DNA from: Streptomyces sp. Ncost-T10-10d | GTDB lineage: Bacteria; Actinomycetota; Actinomycetes; Streptomycetales; Streptomycetaceae | DNA: 64,000 nucleotides | Reading direction: 5' to 3' | Assembly: GCF_900091955.1 (NCBI RefSeq) | Contig: NZ_FMDF01000089.1 | Coordinates: 23,400-87,399, forward strand | Notes under the pieces: generated by a model | Told to the model about the DNA's origin: nothing | Database searches by the model: none | Seen by the model: only the letters and a program-made list of their open reading frames with translations | Program-made: the position numbers and the translations under genes | Part shown: positions 9,552-17,064 of the stretch, piece after piece | Layout: each line of letters opens with the position of its first letter | Position numbering within the stretch: position 1 is the stretch's first letter

Positions 9552-10424
9552 TCAGGTCCGTACGAACTGCGGCCCCTGCGGGGGCAGCACGAAATTCGGG
9601 TCAGGGGCCGGCGCCGCAGCCGCGGCAGGCTGCGGGTAGCCGTAGGCGGGCGGGGCGACGGAAGGCTGCGGATACCCGTACGCGGGCTGCGGAGCCGGCT
9701 GGGCCACCGCGGGCTGCGGGTAGCCGTAGGCGGGCTGCTGGTGCTGGACGGTGACCTGCGAGTCCGGGCCGGGGGCCGGCGTGGGCGGGAACGCGGGCAC
9801 GGGCGGCGGAAAAGCGGGCGCTGATACGGGTGAGGGAACCGTCACCGGTGAGGGGGCCGGGTCGGGCTCCGCCGCGGCCTCCGCCTCGTCGACCGAGATA
9901 CCGAAGGCGGTCGCCAGACCGACCAGGCCGGTCGGATAGCCCTGTCCCACGGCCCGGAATTTCCAGCCATCGCCGCGCCGGTAGAGCTCGCCGCAGATGA
10001 TCGCCGTCTCCTCGCCGGTCTCCGGCCGCACATCGAAGACGGCGAGCGGGTCCCCGCCCACCGATGCCGCGTCGTACAGCAGGATGCGCAGATCGCGCAC
10101 CTGAGCGAATGCGGCTCCGTCGGAGGATGCGGCGATCACCACCTGATCGACCGAGGAGTCGAGCGCGCCCAGGTCGGCCTCGATGCTGTCCGTGAGTCCC
10201 TCGGGGACACTGCGCTTCGGCAGCCGTCGCACCAGGCCGGAGGGGTGGCGGGGCTGGTTGTAGAAGACGAAGTCCTCGTCCGAGCGCACGCGGCCACCGG
10301 TTCCGAGCAGCAGTGCCGAGGCGTCCACATCCGGAACCCCGGCCCCCGGGGTCCAGCACAGCACGGCCCGTACGGCCATGGTGTCCAGAGGGACGTTCGA
10401 GCCTTTCACCATCGCGTGCGTCAT
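9552..10424 (-). CDS. TerD domain protein with Pro/Tyr-rich C-terminal repeats
   Basis: This 290-aa protein has an N-terminal TerD domain (residues ~1-180: [60 protein letters not shown]). A low-complexity tail follows, Pro-rich and carrying three exact PAYGYPQP units and close variants. Such tails mediate multivalent protein contacts in other systems; the partner here is unknown. Start ATG 10424 has AGGA 8 bp upstream. It is transcribed away from the aldolase operon across a 220-bp divergent promoter region. A TTGACA at 10574-10579 has no well-spaced -10. Confidence 0.88.
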   Translation of the reverse strand: MTHAMVKGSNVPLDTMAVRAVLCWTPGAGVPDVDASALLLGTGGRVRSDEDFVFYNQPRHPSGLVRRLPKRSVPEGLTDSIEADLGALDSSVDQVVIAASSDGAAFAQVRDLRILLYDAASVGGDPLAVFDVRPETGEETAIICGELYRRGDGWKFRAVGQGYPTGLVGLATAFGISVDEAEAAAEPDPAPSPVTVPSPVSAPAFPPPVPAFPPTPAPGPDSQVTVQHQQPAYGYPQPAVAQPAPQPAYGYPQPSVAPPAYGYPQPAAAAAPAPDPNFVLPPQGPQFVRT

Positions 10425-10644
10425 GCCCGTCATCCTGCCTGCTGGCTGCCTGTGCGGACAACGCGGGGGGCGCACCGGATGTCTCGGCGGTGCATCGGAA
10501 CGACGTCGTCCGCAGTACGTGGACCCGTCGGGAAATGGACGAGTTACCCGGAATTCATGCACGTAGGGAACTGTTGACACCCGTCCGTACGTACTATTAC
10601 CGGCCATACGTTGTCCGGTCTGTCAGGCAGTTCGGGGGAATCAC

Positions 10645-11808
10645 ATGCGTCATTTCGGGCATATAGCGCCCGCTGCGAGAGAGGGTCTGTTCTTCCAGGA
10701 GCCGTGCGAATTCGGTGCGGACTCGCCGGCCGGCATGCTTTCGGCCGCCCTGGGAGCGACCCTGTACAGCCCTGCCACCAGGCCGCGACTTGCTGACGAT
10801 GTCATCAAGCAGGCCGGGCGCGGTGTCGTCTCGATGGTGCTGTGCCTGGAGGACTCGATCGATGACTCCGAGGTGGTCGGCGCCGAGGAGAACCTGGTCA
10901 GGCAGTTCGCGGACCTCGATGCGCGCGGCTCCGAGGTGCCCCTGCTCTTCATCCGGGTCCGGGAACCGGGCCAGATGGTGGACCTGGTGAGTCGGCTCGG
11001 CCCCAGCGTCCGATTGTTGTCTGGTTTTGTACTTCCGAAGTTCACCGAAGAGCGTGGCGTGCCCTTCATGGAAGCACTCGCCAACGCTGAAAAGACGTGT
11101 GGGCAGCGCCTGTTCGCGATGCCCGTTCTCGAATCGCCCGAGCTGCTGCATCTGGAAACCCGCAGGGAAGCACTCCGGGGCATCAGTCGCACCGTCAACA
11201 AATACCGCGAGCGGATACTCGCACTGCGGCTCGGCGTGACCGACTTCTGCTCGGCCTACGGGCTCCGCAGAGCGCCCGACATGACTGCGTACGACGTACA
11301 GATCGTCAGCGCCGTCATAGCCGACGTGGTCAACGTGCTGGGCCGGGCGGACGGCACGGGCTTCACGATCACCGGCCCGGTGTGGGAATACTTCCGGCTC
11401 CAGGAGCGCATGTTCAAACCGCAGCTGCGCCGCAGCCCCTTCCTGGAGGGCCGAGCCGAGGAACTGCGCACGGCACTGATCGAGCACGACCTGGACGGTC
11501 TGCTGCGCGAGATCGAGCTCGACCGGGCCAACGGCCTGCTCGGCAAGACCTGCATTCACCCGTCGCACGTCGCGCCCGTGCATGCACTGTCCGTGGTCAG
11601 TCACGAGGAGTTCAGCGACGCACAGGACATCCTGCGGCCGGAACGCGGCGGCGGCGGCGTCATGCGCTCCGCGTACACGAACAAGATGAATGAAGTGAAG
11701 CCGCACCGTGCCTGGGCCGAGCGGACCCTGCAGAGGGCCGAGGTCTTCGGCGTGGCGAGGGAAGACGTCGGCTTCGTGGAACTGCTGGCCGCGGGCCTCG
11801 CGGAATGA
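10645..11808 (+). CDS. HpcH/HpaI-family aldolase (CitE-like), Ter-linked
   Basis: A 387-aa TIM-barrel enzyme of the HpcH/HpaI-CitE superfamily, with acidic metal-ligand segment VSMVLCLEDSID, FAMPVLESPELL, LALRLGVTDFC and the closing KTCIHPSHVAPVH motif. Superfamily members make or cleave C-C bonds of 2-oxo acids or CoA thioesters. Comparative-genomic work on Ter systems (Anantharaman, Iyer and Aravind) places such an aldolase in a predicted pathway for a nucleoside-like metabolite, together with the phosphoribosyltransferases and HAD enzyme found next here. ATG 10645 opens the operon. The 3' end carries an 18-bp tandem repeat that covers the stop codon. Confidence 0.88.
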   Translation: MRHFGHIAPAAREGLFFQEPCEFGADSPAGMLSAALGATLYSPATRPRLADDVIKQAGRGVVSMVLCLEDSIDDSEVVGAEENLVRQFADLDARGSEVPLLFIRVREPGQMVDLVSRLGPSVRLLSGFVLPKFTEERGVPFMEALANAEKTCGQRLFAMPVLESPELLHLETRREALRGISRTVNKYRERILALRLGVTDFCSAYGLRRAPDMTAYDVQIVSAVIADVVNVLGRADGTGFTITGPVWEYFRLQERMFKPQLRRSPFLEGRAEELRTALIEHDLDGLLREIELDRANGLLGKTCIHPSHVAPVHALSVVSHEEFSDAQDILRPERGGGGVMRSAYTNKMNEVKPHRAWAERTLQRAEVFGVAREDVGFVELLAAGLAE

Positions 11809-11864
11809 GCGGGCCTCGTGGAACGAGCGGGCCTCGCGGAATGAGCGGGCCTCGTGGAACGAAC
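11793..11864 (+). repeat. Four 18-bp tandem repeats across the aldolase stop codon
   Basis: Four head-to-tail 18-bp units occupy 11793-11810, 11811-11828, 11829-11846 and 11847-11864. Odd units read GGGCCTCGCGGAATGAGC and even units GGGCCTCGTGGAACGAGC or a one-base variant. A degenerate fifth unit follows. Odd units contain the in-frame TGA, so the stop at 11806-11808 is repeated at 11842-11844; the pattern suggests a 36-bp duplication. The last copy abuts the start region of the next gene. Confidence 0.9.
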
Positions 11865-11872
11865 GTGTCTCG

Positions 11873-14431
11873 ATGAGCGAGCGCGTGGCAAGGAAAGAGA
11901 CGGCGAACGTGGTGTGGTCGGGCAGCTGGGTGGCACAGCGACTGGGCGTCGAGCTCGTCGGCGACGGGAAGCCCGACGGCGACAGGGAGCTGAGGGACCT
12001 GCTGGGCCTCGCCCTGCGCCGCAACCCCAAGCGGGCCCATCTGCTCGTGTCGAACGTGCTCGGCAAGCACGTGCCGCAGAAGCCCTCCGTGGTGTACGGC
12101 GTCGGATTCGAGCTCGGCTGCCGGGTGCGCGAACTCCTCGGTGACGCCGAGGCGCGCCGGGCGGTCGTGCTCGGTTACGCGGAGACGGCCACCGGTCTCG
12201 GCCACGCGGTCGCCGACGGGCTCGGCGTGGCGCCGTACCTGCATTCGACGCGCCGCCCCGTCGAGGGCGTGCAGCGGGCGGGCGGCTTCGAGGAGTCGCA
12301 CTCGCACGCCACCTCGCACCTGCTGCTTCCGGAGGACCCGAACCTCCTGGCGGGCGAGCGCGGCCCGACGGAAGCGGACACGGATGCATACGCGGACGCA
12401 CCGCTGGTGCTGGTGGACGACGAATTCTCCACGGGCAACACCGTGCTCAACACCATCCGCGCGCTGCACGAGCGATACCCGCGCAGCCGGTACGTCGTCG
12501 TCGCCCTGGTGGACATGCGGTCGCCGGCCGACCAGGGACGGCTGACCGAGTTCGCCGCCGAGATCGGCGCGCGCGTCGACCTGGTGGCGAGGAGCTCGGG
12601 CACGGTCACCCTCCCGGAGGGCGTCCTGGAGAAGGGCCGGGCACTGGTCGCCGCGCATGAGGGGGCAGGTTCCGCCGGTCCCCGAGCGGCCGTCGAGCAG
12701 GGGCGCCGACCGTGCACCAGGGTCGACCTCCAGTGGCCCGCCGGTGTGCCCGACGGCGGACGGCACGGCTTCACCCCCGCCCACCGGGCCGCCCTCGAAC
12801 CGGTCCTCCCGGCCATGGCCGCCCGTATCGCCGCGTCACTGGGTGATGCCCGCCGCGTACTGATCCTCGGCTTCGAGGAGCTGATGTACGCCCCCCTCCG
12901 CCTGGGCGCGGCCCTGGAGGACCACACCGACGCCGAGGTGCGCTACTCGACGACCACGCGTTCCCCCGTCCTCGCCGTGGACGATCCCGGCTATGCGATA
13001 CGCAGCCGGCTGGTCTTCCCGGCCCACGACAATCCGGCCGACGGCCCCGGTGACCGGTACGCGTACAACGTCGCGGGCGCCGGTTTCGACGCCGTGGTCG
13101 TGACCGTCGACTCCACCGCCGACACCCCCGAACTCCACGCCCCCGACGGCCTGTTGGCACAGCTCGCCGCGCACACCGACCACGTCCTGCTCGCGGTCGT
13201 CCCCTCGTACGTCCCGTCGGGCCTCCCCTCGTACGTCTCCGAACGGCAGGAAACCCCCATGCTGCCCGAGCCCCTCCGCGGCCCCGCCTTCTCCTCCTAT
13301 GCGCCGGACGAAGTCGGCTGGCTGCTCCAGGACCTCTCGGACACCGAACTGGAGGCGCCCACCGAGGAGCGCGAGGAGGCGATACAGAGCGGTGGCGCGC
13401 ACTACGCCGAGTCGCTCCCTGTCGAGTACCAGCCGTCCGCCCAGTACCAGAGTCTGTTCAAGGCGGCGCTGGACCTGTCGGCCGCACGCGTCGCGCGCGC
13501 CGTCGGCACCGTCACCGAGACGGTCCTCGCCGAGCTCCCCCACAGCCGAAAGCGTGGGGGGACCCCCTCCGCTCGCCCCGTCCTGGTCTCGCTCGCCAGG
13601 GCCGGCACCCCCGTCGGCGTGCTCATGCGACGCTGGGCCCGGCACCGGCACGGACTCGATCTGCCGCACTACGCCGTCTCCATCGTGCGGGGCCGCGGCA
13701 TCGACGCCAACGCCCTGCGCTGGCTGGCCGCCCATCACGATCCGGCGGATGTCGTCTTCGTCGACGGCTGGACCGGCAAGGGGGCGATCACGCGTGAACT
13801 GTCCGCAGCGCTCGACGGGTTCGACGGATTCAACCCCGAGATCGCGGTCCTGGCCGACCCGGGCGGCTGCGTCCGCACCTACGGCACCCGCGAGGACTTC
13901 CTCATCCCGTCCGCCTGCCTCAACTCCACTGTGTCCGGGCTGATTTCGCGGACCGTCCTCCGCTCCGACCTGGTCGGACCCGACGATTTCCACGGCGCGA
14001 AGTTCTACCGGGAGCTTGCGGACACCGATGTGTCCGGCCACTTCCTCGACACCGTCGCCGACCACTTCGACGAGGTCGCCGACGCCGTGGACGCCGAGGC
14101 CAAGGAGATGCTCGCGGCCGACCGCGCACCCACCTGGGAGGGCTGGGCCGCAGTGGAACGCATCAGTGAGGAGTACGGCATCCACGATGTGAACCTGGTC
14201 AAGCCGGGCGTCGGCGAGACGACCCGCGTACTGCTGCGCCGCGTCCCGTGGAAGATCCTCGCCAAGCGCGGCGCGGGCGCCGACCTCGAGCACATCCGCC
14301 TGCTGGCCGGGCAGCGAGGCGTACCGGTCGAGGAGGTCGACGAACTCCCCTACACCTGCGTCGGGTTGATCCACCCGAAGTACACCAGGGGCGCGACGGG
14401 CGCGGACGGCAAGGCGGTGGAGTCGAAGTGA
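11873..14431 (+). CDS. Fused phosphoribosyltransferase-TRSP / StiP-PELOTA protein
   Basis: One uninterrupted 852-codon frame contains two proteins that are usually separate. Residues ~1-460 are a PRTase_2/TRSP-type protein: PRPP-binding motif PLVLVDDEFSTGNTVLNT, then a TRSP-like part around RVLILGFEELMYAPLRLG. From the internal ATG at 13259 the sequence becomes a StiP-family PRTase-like protein (PAFSSYAPDEVGWLLQDL, VVFVDGWTGKGAITREL), ending in a PELOTA-like RNA-binding domain (VPWKILAKRGAGADLEHIRL, YTCVGLIHPKY). Both are hallmarks of the Ter-linked biosynthetic module. Starts are uncertain: ATG 11873, or GTG 11909 after AAGGAAAG. An AGGAAA precedes ATG 13259, so internal initiation is possible. 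The end overlaps the HAD gene as GTGA. Confidence 0.85.
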   Translation: MSERVARKETANVVWSGSWVAQRLGVELVGDGKPDGDRELRDLLGLALRRNPKRAHLLVSNVLGKHVPQKPSVVYGVGFELGCRVRELLGDAEARRAVVLGYAETATGLGHAVADGLGVAPYLHSTRRPVEGVQRAGGFEESHSHATSHLLLPEDPNLLAGERGPTEADTDAYADAPLVLVDDEFSTGNTVLNTIRALHERYPRSRYVVVALVDMRSPADQGRLTEFAAEIGARVDLVARSSGTVTLPEGVLEKGRALVAAHEGAGSAGPRAAVEQGRRPCTRVDLQWPAGVPDGGRHGFTPAHRAALEPVLPAMAARIAASLGDARRVLILGFEELMYAPLRLGAALEDHTDAEVRYSTTTRSPVLAVDDPGYAIRSRLVFPAHDNPADGPGDRYAYNVAGAGFDAVVVTVDSTADTPELHAPDGLLAQLAAHTDHVLLAVVPSYVPSGLPSYVSERQETPMLPEPLRGPAFSSYAPDEVGWLLQDLSDTELEAPTEEREEAIQSGGAHYAESLPVEYQPSAQYQSLFKAALDLSAARVARAVGTVTETVLAELPHSRKRGGTPSARPVLVSLARAGTPVGVLMRRWARHRHGLDLPHYAVSIVRGRGIDANALRWLAAHHDPADVVFVDGWTGKGAITRELSAALDGFDGFNPEIAVLADPGGCVRTYGTREDFLIPSACLNSTVSGLISRTVLRSDLVGPDDFHGAKFYRELADTDVSGHFLDTVADHFDEVADAVDAEAKEMLAADRAPTWEGWAAVERISEEYGIHDVNLVKPGVGETTRVLLRRVPWKILAKRGAGADLEHIRLLAGQRGVPVEEVDELPYTCVGLIHPKYTRGATGADGKAVESK
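13537..13560. repeat. Hairpin repeat inserted in frame within the StiP domain
   Basis: CCCCCAC and GTGGGGG arms enclose AGCCGAAAGC, followed by GGGGGGACCCCCT. Palindromes of this kind are dispersed in Streptomyces genomes (from memory). Here it adds roughly eleven residues (PHSRKRGGTPS) between TETVLAEL and ARPVLVSLARAG. Confidence 0.65.
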
Positions 14432-15294
14432 CCACCCCGGCCACCGCGGCCACCCCGGCCGCCCCCGTGGCACTGGTCGCCAGCGACCTCGACCGCACCT
14501 TGATCTACTCGACGGCAGCGCTCCAGCTCCCCATGCCGGACGCCGAGGCCCCCCGGCTGCTCTGCGTAGAGGTGTACGAACACAAGCCGCTCTCCTACAT
14601 GACCGAGACGGCCGCGACGCTGCTCGACGAACTCGCCCGCACCACGGTCTTCGTCCCGACGACCACCCGTACCCGCGAGCAGTACGGGCGCATCCATCTC
14701 CCCGGTCCCGCACCGCGGTTCGCGATCTGCGCCAACGGGGGACATCTCCTCGTCGACGGCGAATCCGACCCCGACTGGCAGACGCAGGTCTCCCGCAGGC
14801 TCGCCGACGAATGCGCCTCGCTCGCCGAGGTCCGCGCCCATCTCCTGGCCGCGGCCGACCCCGCCTGGCTGCTCAAGGAACGGGTCGCCGAGGACCTTTT
14901 CGCCTATCTCGTCGTCGAACGCGCGCTGCTGCCCGAGGGCTGGGTCAAGGAACTGGGGGAGTGGGCGGAGACCCGCGGCTGGACGGTCTCCCTCCAGGGC
15001 CGCAAGATCTACGCCGTGCCGGGCCCGCTCACCAAGAGCGCCGCCATGAGTGAAGTCGCCCGGCGCACCGGTGCCACGCTCACCCTCGCCGCAGGTGACA
15101 GCCTCCTCGACGCCGACCTGCTCCTGTCCGCCGACCGCGCCTGGCGCCCGGCCCACGGCGAACTCGCCGACACCGGCTGGAGCGCCCCGCACGTCGATGT
15201 GACGGCGGAGCACGGCGTGGCGGCGGGCGAGGAGATCCTGCGCCACTTCCTCCGGGCGTCGGGCCCGGCGCAGGGCGCCCCCGTCCAGCAGTAG
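14428..15294 (+). CDS. HAD-superfamily hydrolase of the Ter biosynthetic module
   Basis: A 288-aa HAD protein with motif I DLDRTLIYST, a motif II-like threonine in VPTTTRTREQY, a lysine in TKSAAMSEVARR and motif III/IV LAAGDSLLDADLL. HAD phosphatases dephosphorylate sugar phosphates and nucleotides; here the substrate would be a phosphoribosylated product of the upstream enzymes (inference). Starts with GTG 14428, overlapping the preceding TGA by 3 bp, so it is translationally coupled. It is the last gene of the aldolase-PRTase-HAD operon. Confidence 0.88.
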   Translation: MTTPATAATPAAPVALVASDLDRTLIYSTAALQLPMPDAEAPRLLCVEVYEHKPLSYMTETAATLLDELARTTVFVPTTTRTREQYGRIHLPGPAPRFAICANGGHLLVDGESDPDWQTQVSRRLADECASLAEVRAHLLAAADPAWLLKERVAEDLFAYLVVERALLPEGWVKELGEWAETRGWTVSLQGRKIYAVPGPLTKSAAMSEVARRTGATLTLAAGDSLLDADLLLSADRAWRPAHGELADTGWSAPHVDVTAEHGVAAGEEILRHFLRASGPAQGAPVQQ

Positions 15295-15353
15295 CAGTAT
15301 GTGAGGACAGGGCGGCGCGGGACCGGCCCGATGGGACCGACGAGGAGCATGCG

Positions 15354-16013
15354 ATGACCAAGGGCAACGAAACCAAGATCACGGACGAGCTTTACGCGTA
15401 CATGCTGGCGCACAACCCACCGCTCGACACGGTGCAGCGCGAGCTCGTCGAGACCACGTACGCACGCCTCCCCGACCAGGCCGGCATGCAGTCCGCCGAG
15501 GAACAGGGACCGCTGCTCGCCTTCCTCGTCCGGCTGACCGGGGCCCGGCACATCGTGGAGGTCGGGACGTTCACCGGCTTCTCCGCCCTGTCGATGGCGC
15601 AGGCACTGCCCGCCGACGGACGGCTGATCGCCTGTGACGTCTCGGAGGAGTGGACCGCATACGGCCGGGAGGCGTGGGAGAAGGCGGGCGTCGCCGACCG
15701 GATCGAACTCCGTATCGCCCCCGCGCTCGACACACTGCGGGCGATGCCGGCCGAGCCGCACATCGACCTCGCCTATCTGGACGCGGACAAGGGCAACTAC
15801 ATCCCTTACTGGGAGGAACTGGTGCCCAGGATGCGGCAGGGCGGTCTCGTCGTCACGGACAACGTGCTCTTCCACGGCAGGGTGACCGACCCGCAGGCGA
15901 CCGGAGGAGCGGCGGCGATCAAGGAATTCAACAACCATGTGGCCGCCGATCCGCGGATGGACAGTGTGCTGCTCACCGTGTCGGACGGGCTGACGCTCTC
16001 CCGTAAGCGGTAG
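15354..16013 (+). CDS. SAM-dependent O-methyltransferase, caffeoyl-CoA OMT-like
   Basis: A 219-aa class I methyltransferase of the Methyltransf_3 family (divalent-metal-dependent catechol/caffeoyl-CoA OMTs). The SAM-binding motif IVEVGTFTGFSALSMA, the acidic D-V-S segment after LIACD and the metal-ligand region IDLAYLDADKGNY are all present, as is the closing LPIADGLTLSRKR-like end (VSDGLTLSRKR). It is cytoplasmic and would methylate a vicinal diol or phenol on a small molecule; the substrate is not predictable. ATG 15354 follows GAGGAGC. It lies 59 bp after the HAD gene on the same strand, so it could be cotranscribed with the Ter module. Confidence 0.92.
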   Translation: MTKGNETKITDELYAYMLAHNPPLDTVQRELVETTYARLPDQAGMQSAEEQGPLLAFLVRLTGARHIVEVGTFTGFSALSMAQALPADGRLIACDVSEEWTAYGREAWEKAGVADRIELRIAPALDTLRAMPAEPHIDLAYLDADKGNYIPYWEELVPRMRQGGLVVTDNVLFHGRVTDPQATGGAAAIKEFNNHVAADPRMDSVLLTVSDGLTLSRKR

Positions 16014-16045
16014 GAGCCGCAGGCCGCGACTCCGGTTGCCCGCTC

Positions 16046-16270
16046 TCAGCCGCAGCAACCTCCGCCGCAGCAGCCGCCCCCGCCGCCGCCGGCGGACGGC
16101 GCGGCGGGCGCGGACTTGGCCGACGAGCCGCCCACGGCCACGGTGGACAGAAGCTTCACGGTGTCGGCGTGTCCGGCGGGGCAGGAGGCCGGGTCCGAGG
16201 ACTGGGCCATCGGGCGGCTGAGTTCGAACGTGTCTCCGCAGGAGCGGCAGCGGTACTCGTAACGAGGCAT
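16046..16270 (-). CDS. FmdB-family zinc-ribbon protein
   Basis: A 74-aa protein beginning MPRYEYRCRSCGDTFELSRPM, the standard FmdB/YHP zinc-ribbon opening with CxxC, followed by a second weak pair around SCPAGH. The C-terminal 25 residues are Gly/Cys rich (GGGGGGCCGGGCCG), a common but unexplained extension in streptomycetes. FmdB-type ribbons are putative regulators or metal-binding modules. ATG 16270 is the only plausible start. It is convergent with the O-methyltransferase. Confidence 0.9.
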   Translation of the reverse strand: MPRYEYRCRSCGDTFELSRPMAQSSDPASCPAGHADTVKLLSTVAVGGSSAKSAPAAPSAGGGGGGCCGGGCCG

Positions 16271-16346
16271 GGCCCCAGGCTATCCGGCGCCGGCCCGGGG
16301 CAGACAGGCACGACGGCCGACCGGTGGTACGGGGACGTGGTACGGG

Positions 16347-16937
16347 TCACGGACGGCGGACAACAGGCATCGTCGGCGGCGTTGCCTTCCGGCCCATCCG
16401 CACCTCCCGCGCGGCCTCGTCGGGATGGCGGGCCCGCCAGTACGGGTTGTCGTGCGGAAGACCGCCGCTGACCCGCCCGTACATCCCGAACATCATCAGC
16501 ATCAGGCCGACCACAAAGCTGAACAGCACATTCTGCATGTGGAAGGCGAGGAAGTTGTAGTCGGTGTCGAGCAGCGCGAGATTGATGAATCCGCTGAGGA
16601 TGAAGGCGATGCCCAGAATCATGTTGAGCGTCGAGGCGAAGTTGCCGCCGATCACCATCCCGATGAACAACAACAGGCCGACGCAGATGGACAGGACGCT
16701 GAGGGCACCGTTCGTGTTGAGACCGGCGACGGTGGCACCGCCGGTGCTGAAGAAGCCGATCTCGTCGATCAGCCCCAGGATTCCGAAGGCGAGAAGCACC
16801 AGCCCCATCAGTCCCGCCCCGACCCGGTAGACGCGGTTCAGCCGGTGATCGACCGGAAGGTGCTTGTCGAGTTGGGTGACCCTACGGGGGCGCCGCGGGG
16901 TCTGTCGTCCGGTGGTGTGCAGTACATGGGTGGCCAT
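16347..16937 (-). CDS. DUF4383 membrane protein
   Basis: A 196-aa protein with a basic N-terminus and four hydrophobic helices (GAGLMGLVLLAFGILGLI, LSVLSICVGLLLFIGMVIG, TLNMILGIAFILSGFINLAL, FHMQNVLFSFVVGLMLMMFG), the DUF4383 layout. The NTNGALSVLSICVGLLL stretch and the LLDTDYNFLAFHMQNVLFS stretch are the most conserved parts. Function unknown; it resides in the cytoplasmic membrane. Start ATG 16937 is chosen for the strong GAAGGAGG 6 bp upstream; a longer frame to 16991 lacks support. Confidence 0.88.
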   Translation of the reverse strand: MATHVLHTTGRQTPRRPRRVTQLDKHLPVDHRLNRVYRVGAGLMGLVLLAFGILGLIDEIGFFSTGGATVAGLNTNGALSVLSICVGLLLFIGMVIGGNFASTLNMILGIAFILSGFINLALLDTDYNFLAFHMQNVLFSFVVGLMLMMFGMYGRVSGGLPHDNPYWRARHPDEAAREVRMGRKATPPTMPVVRRP

Positions 16938-17064
16938 TTCGGCCTCCTTCGCGCGTACTACCAGGATCCGTCCACGGGGATGCTGCCGCACATCAGAAGG
17001 GCCGAAGGACCCGAACCCGGCGTATCGGAACCCGACGTATCAGGAGGGCTGTCGCCGCCGCACG

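Noticed and set aside
10560..10625. Sigma-70 promoter TTGACA at 10574 for the aldolase operon
   Set aside because: No acceptable -10 hexamer occurs 16-18 bp downstream; TACTAT is only 12 bp away.
11793..11882. CRISPR-like array
   Set aside because: Units are adjacent without spacers, and no cas gene is present.
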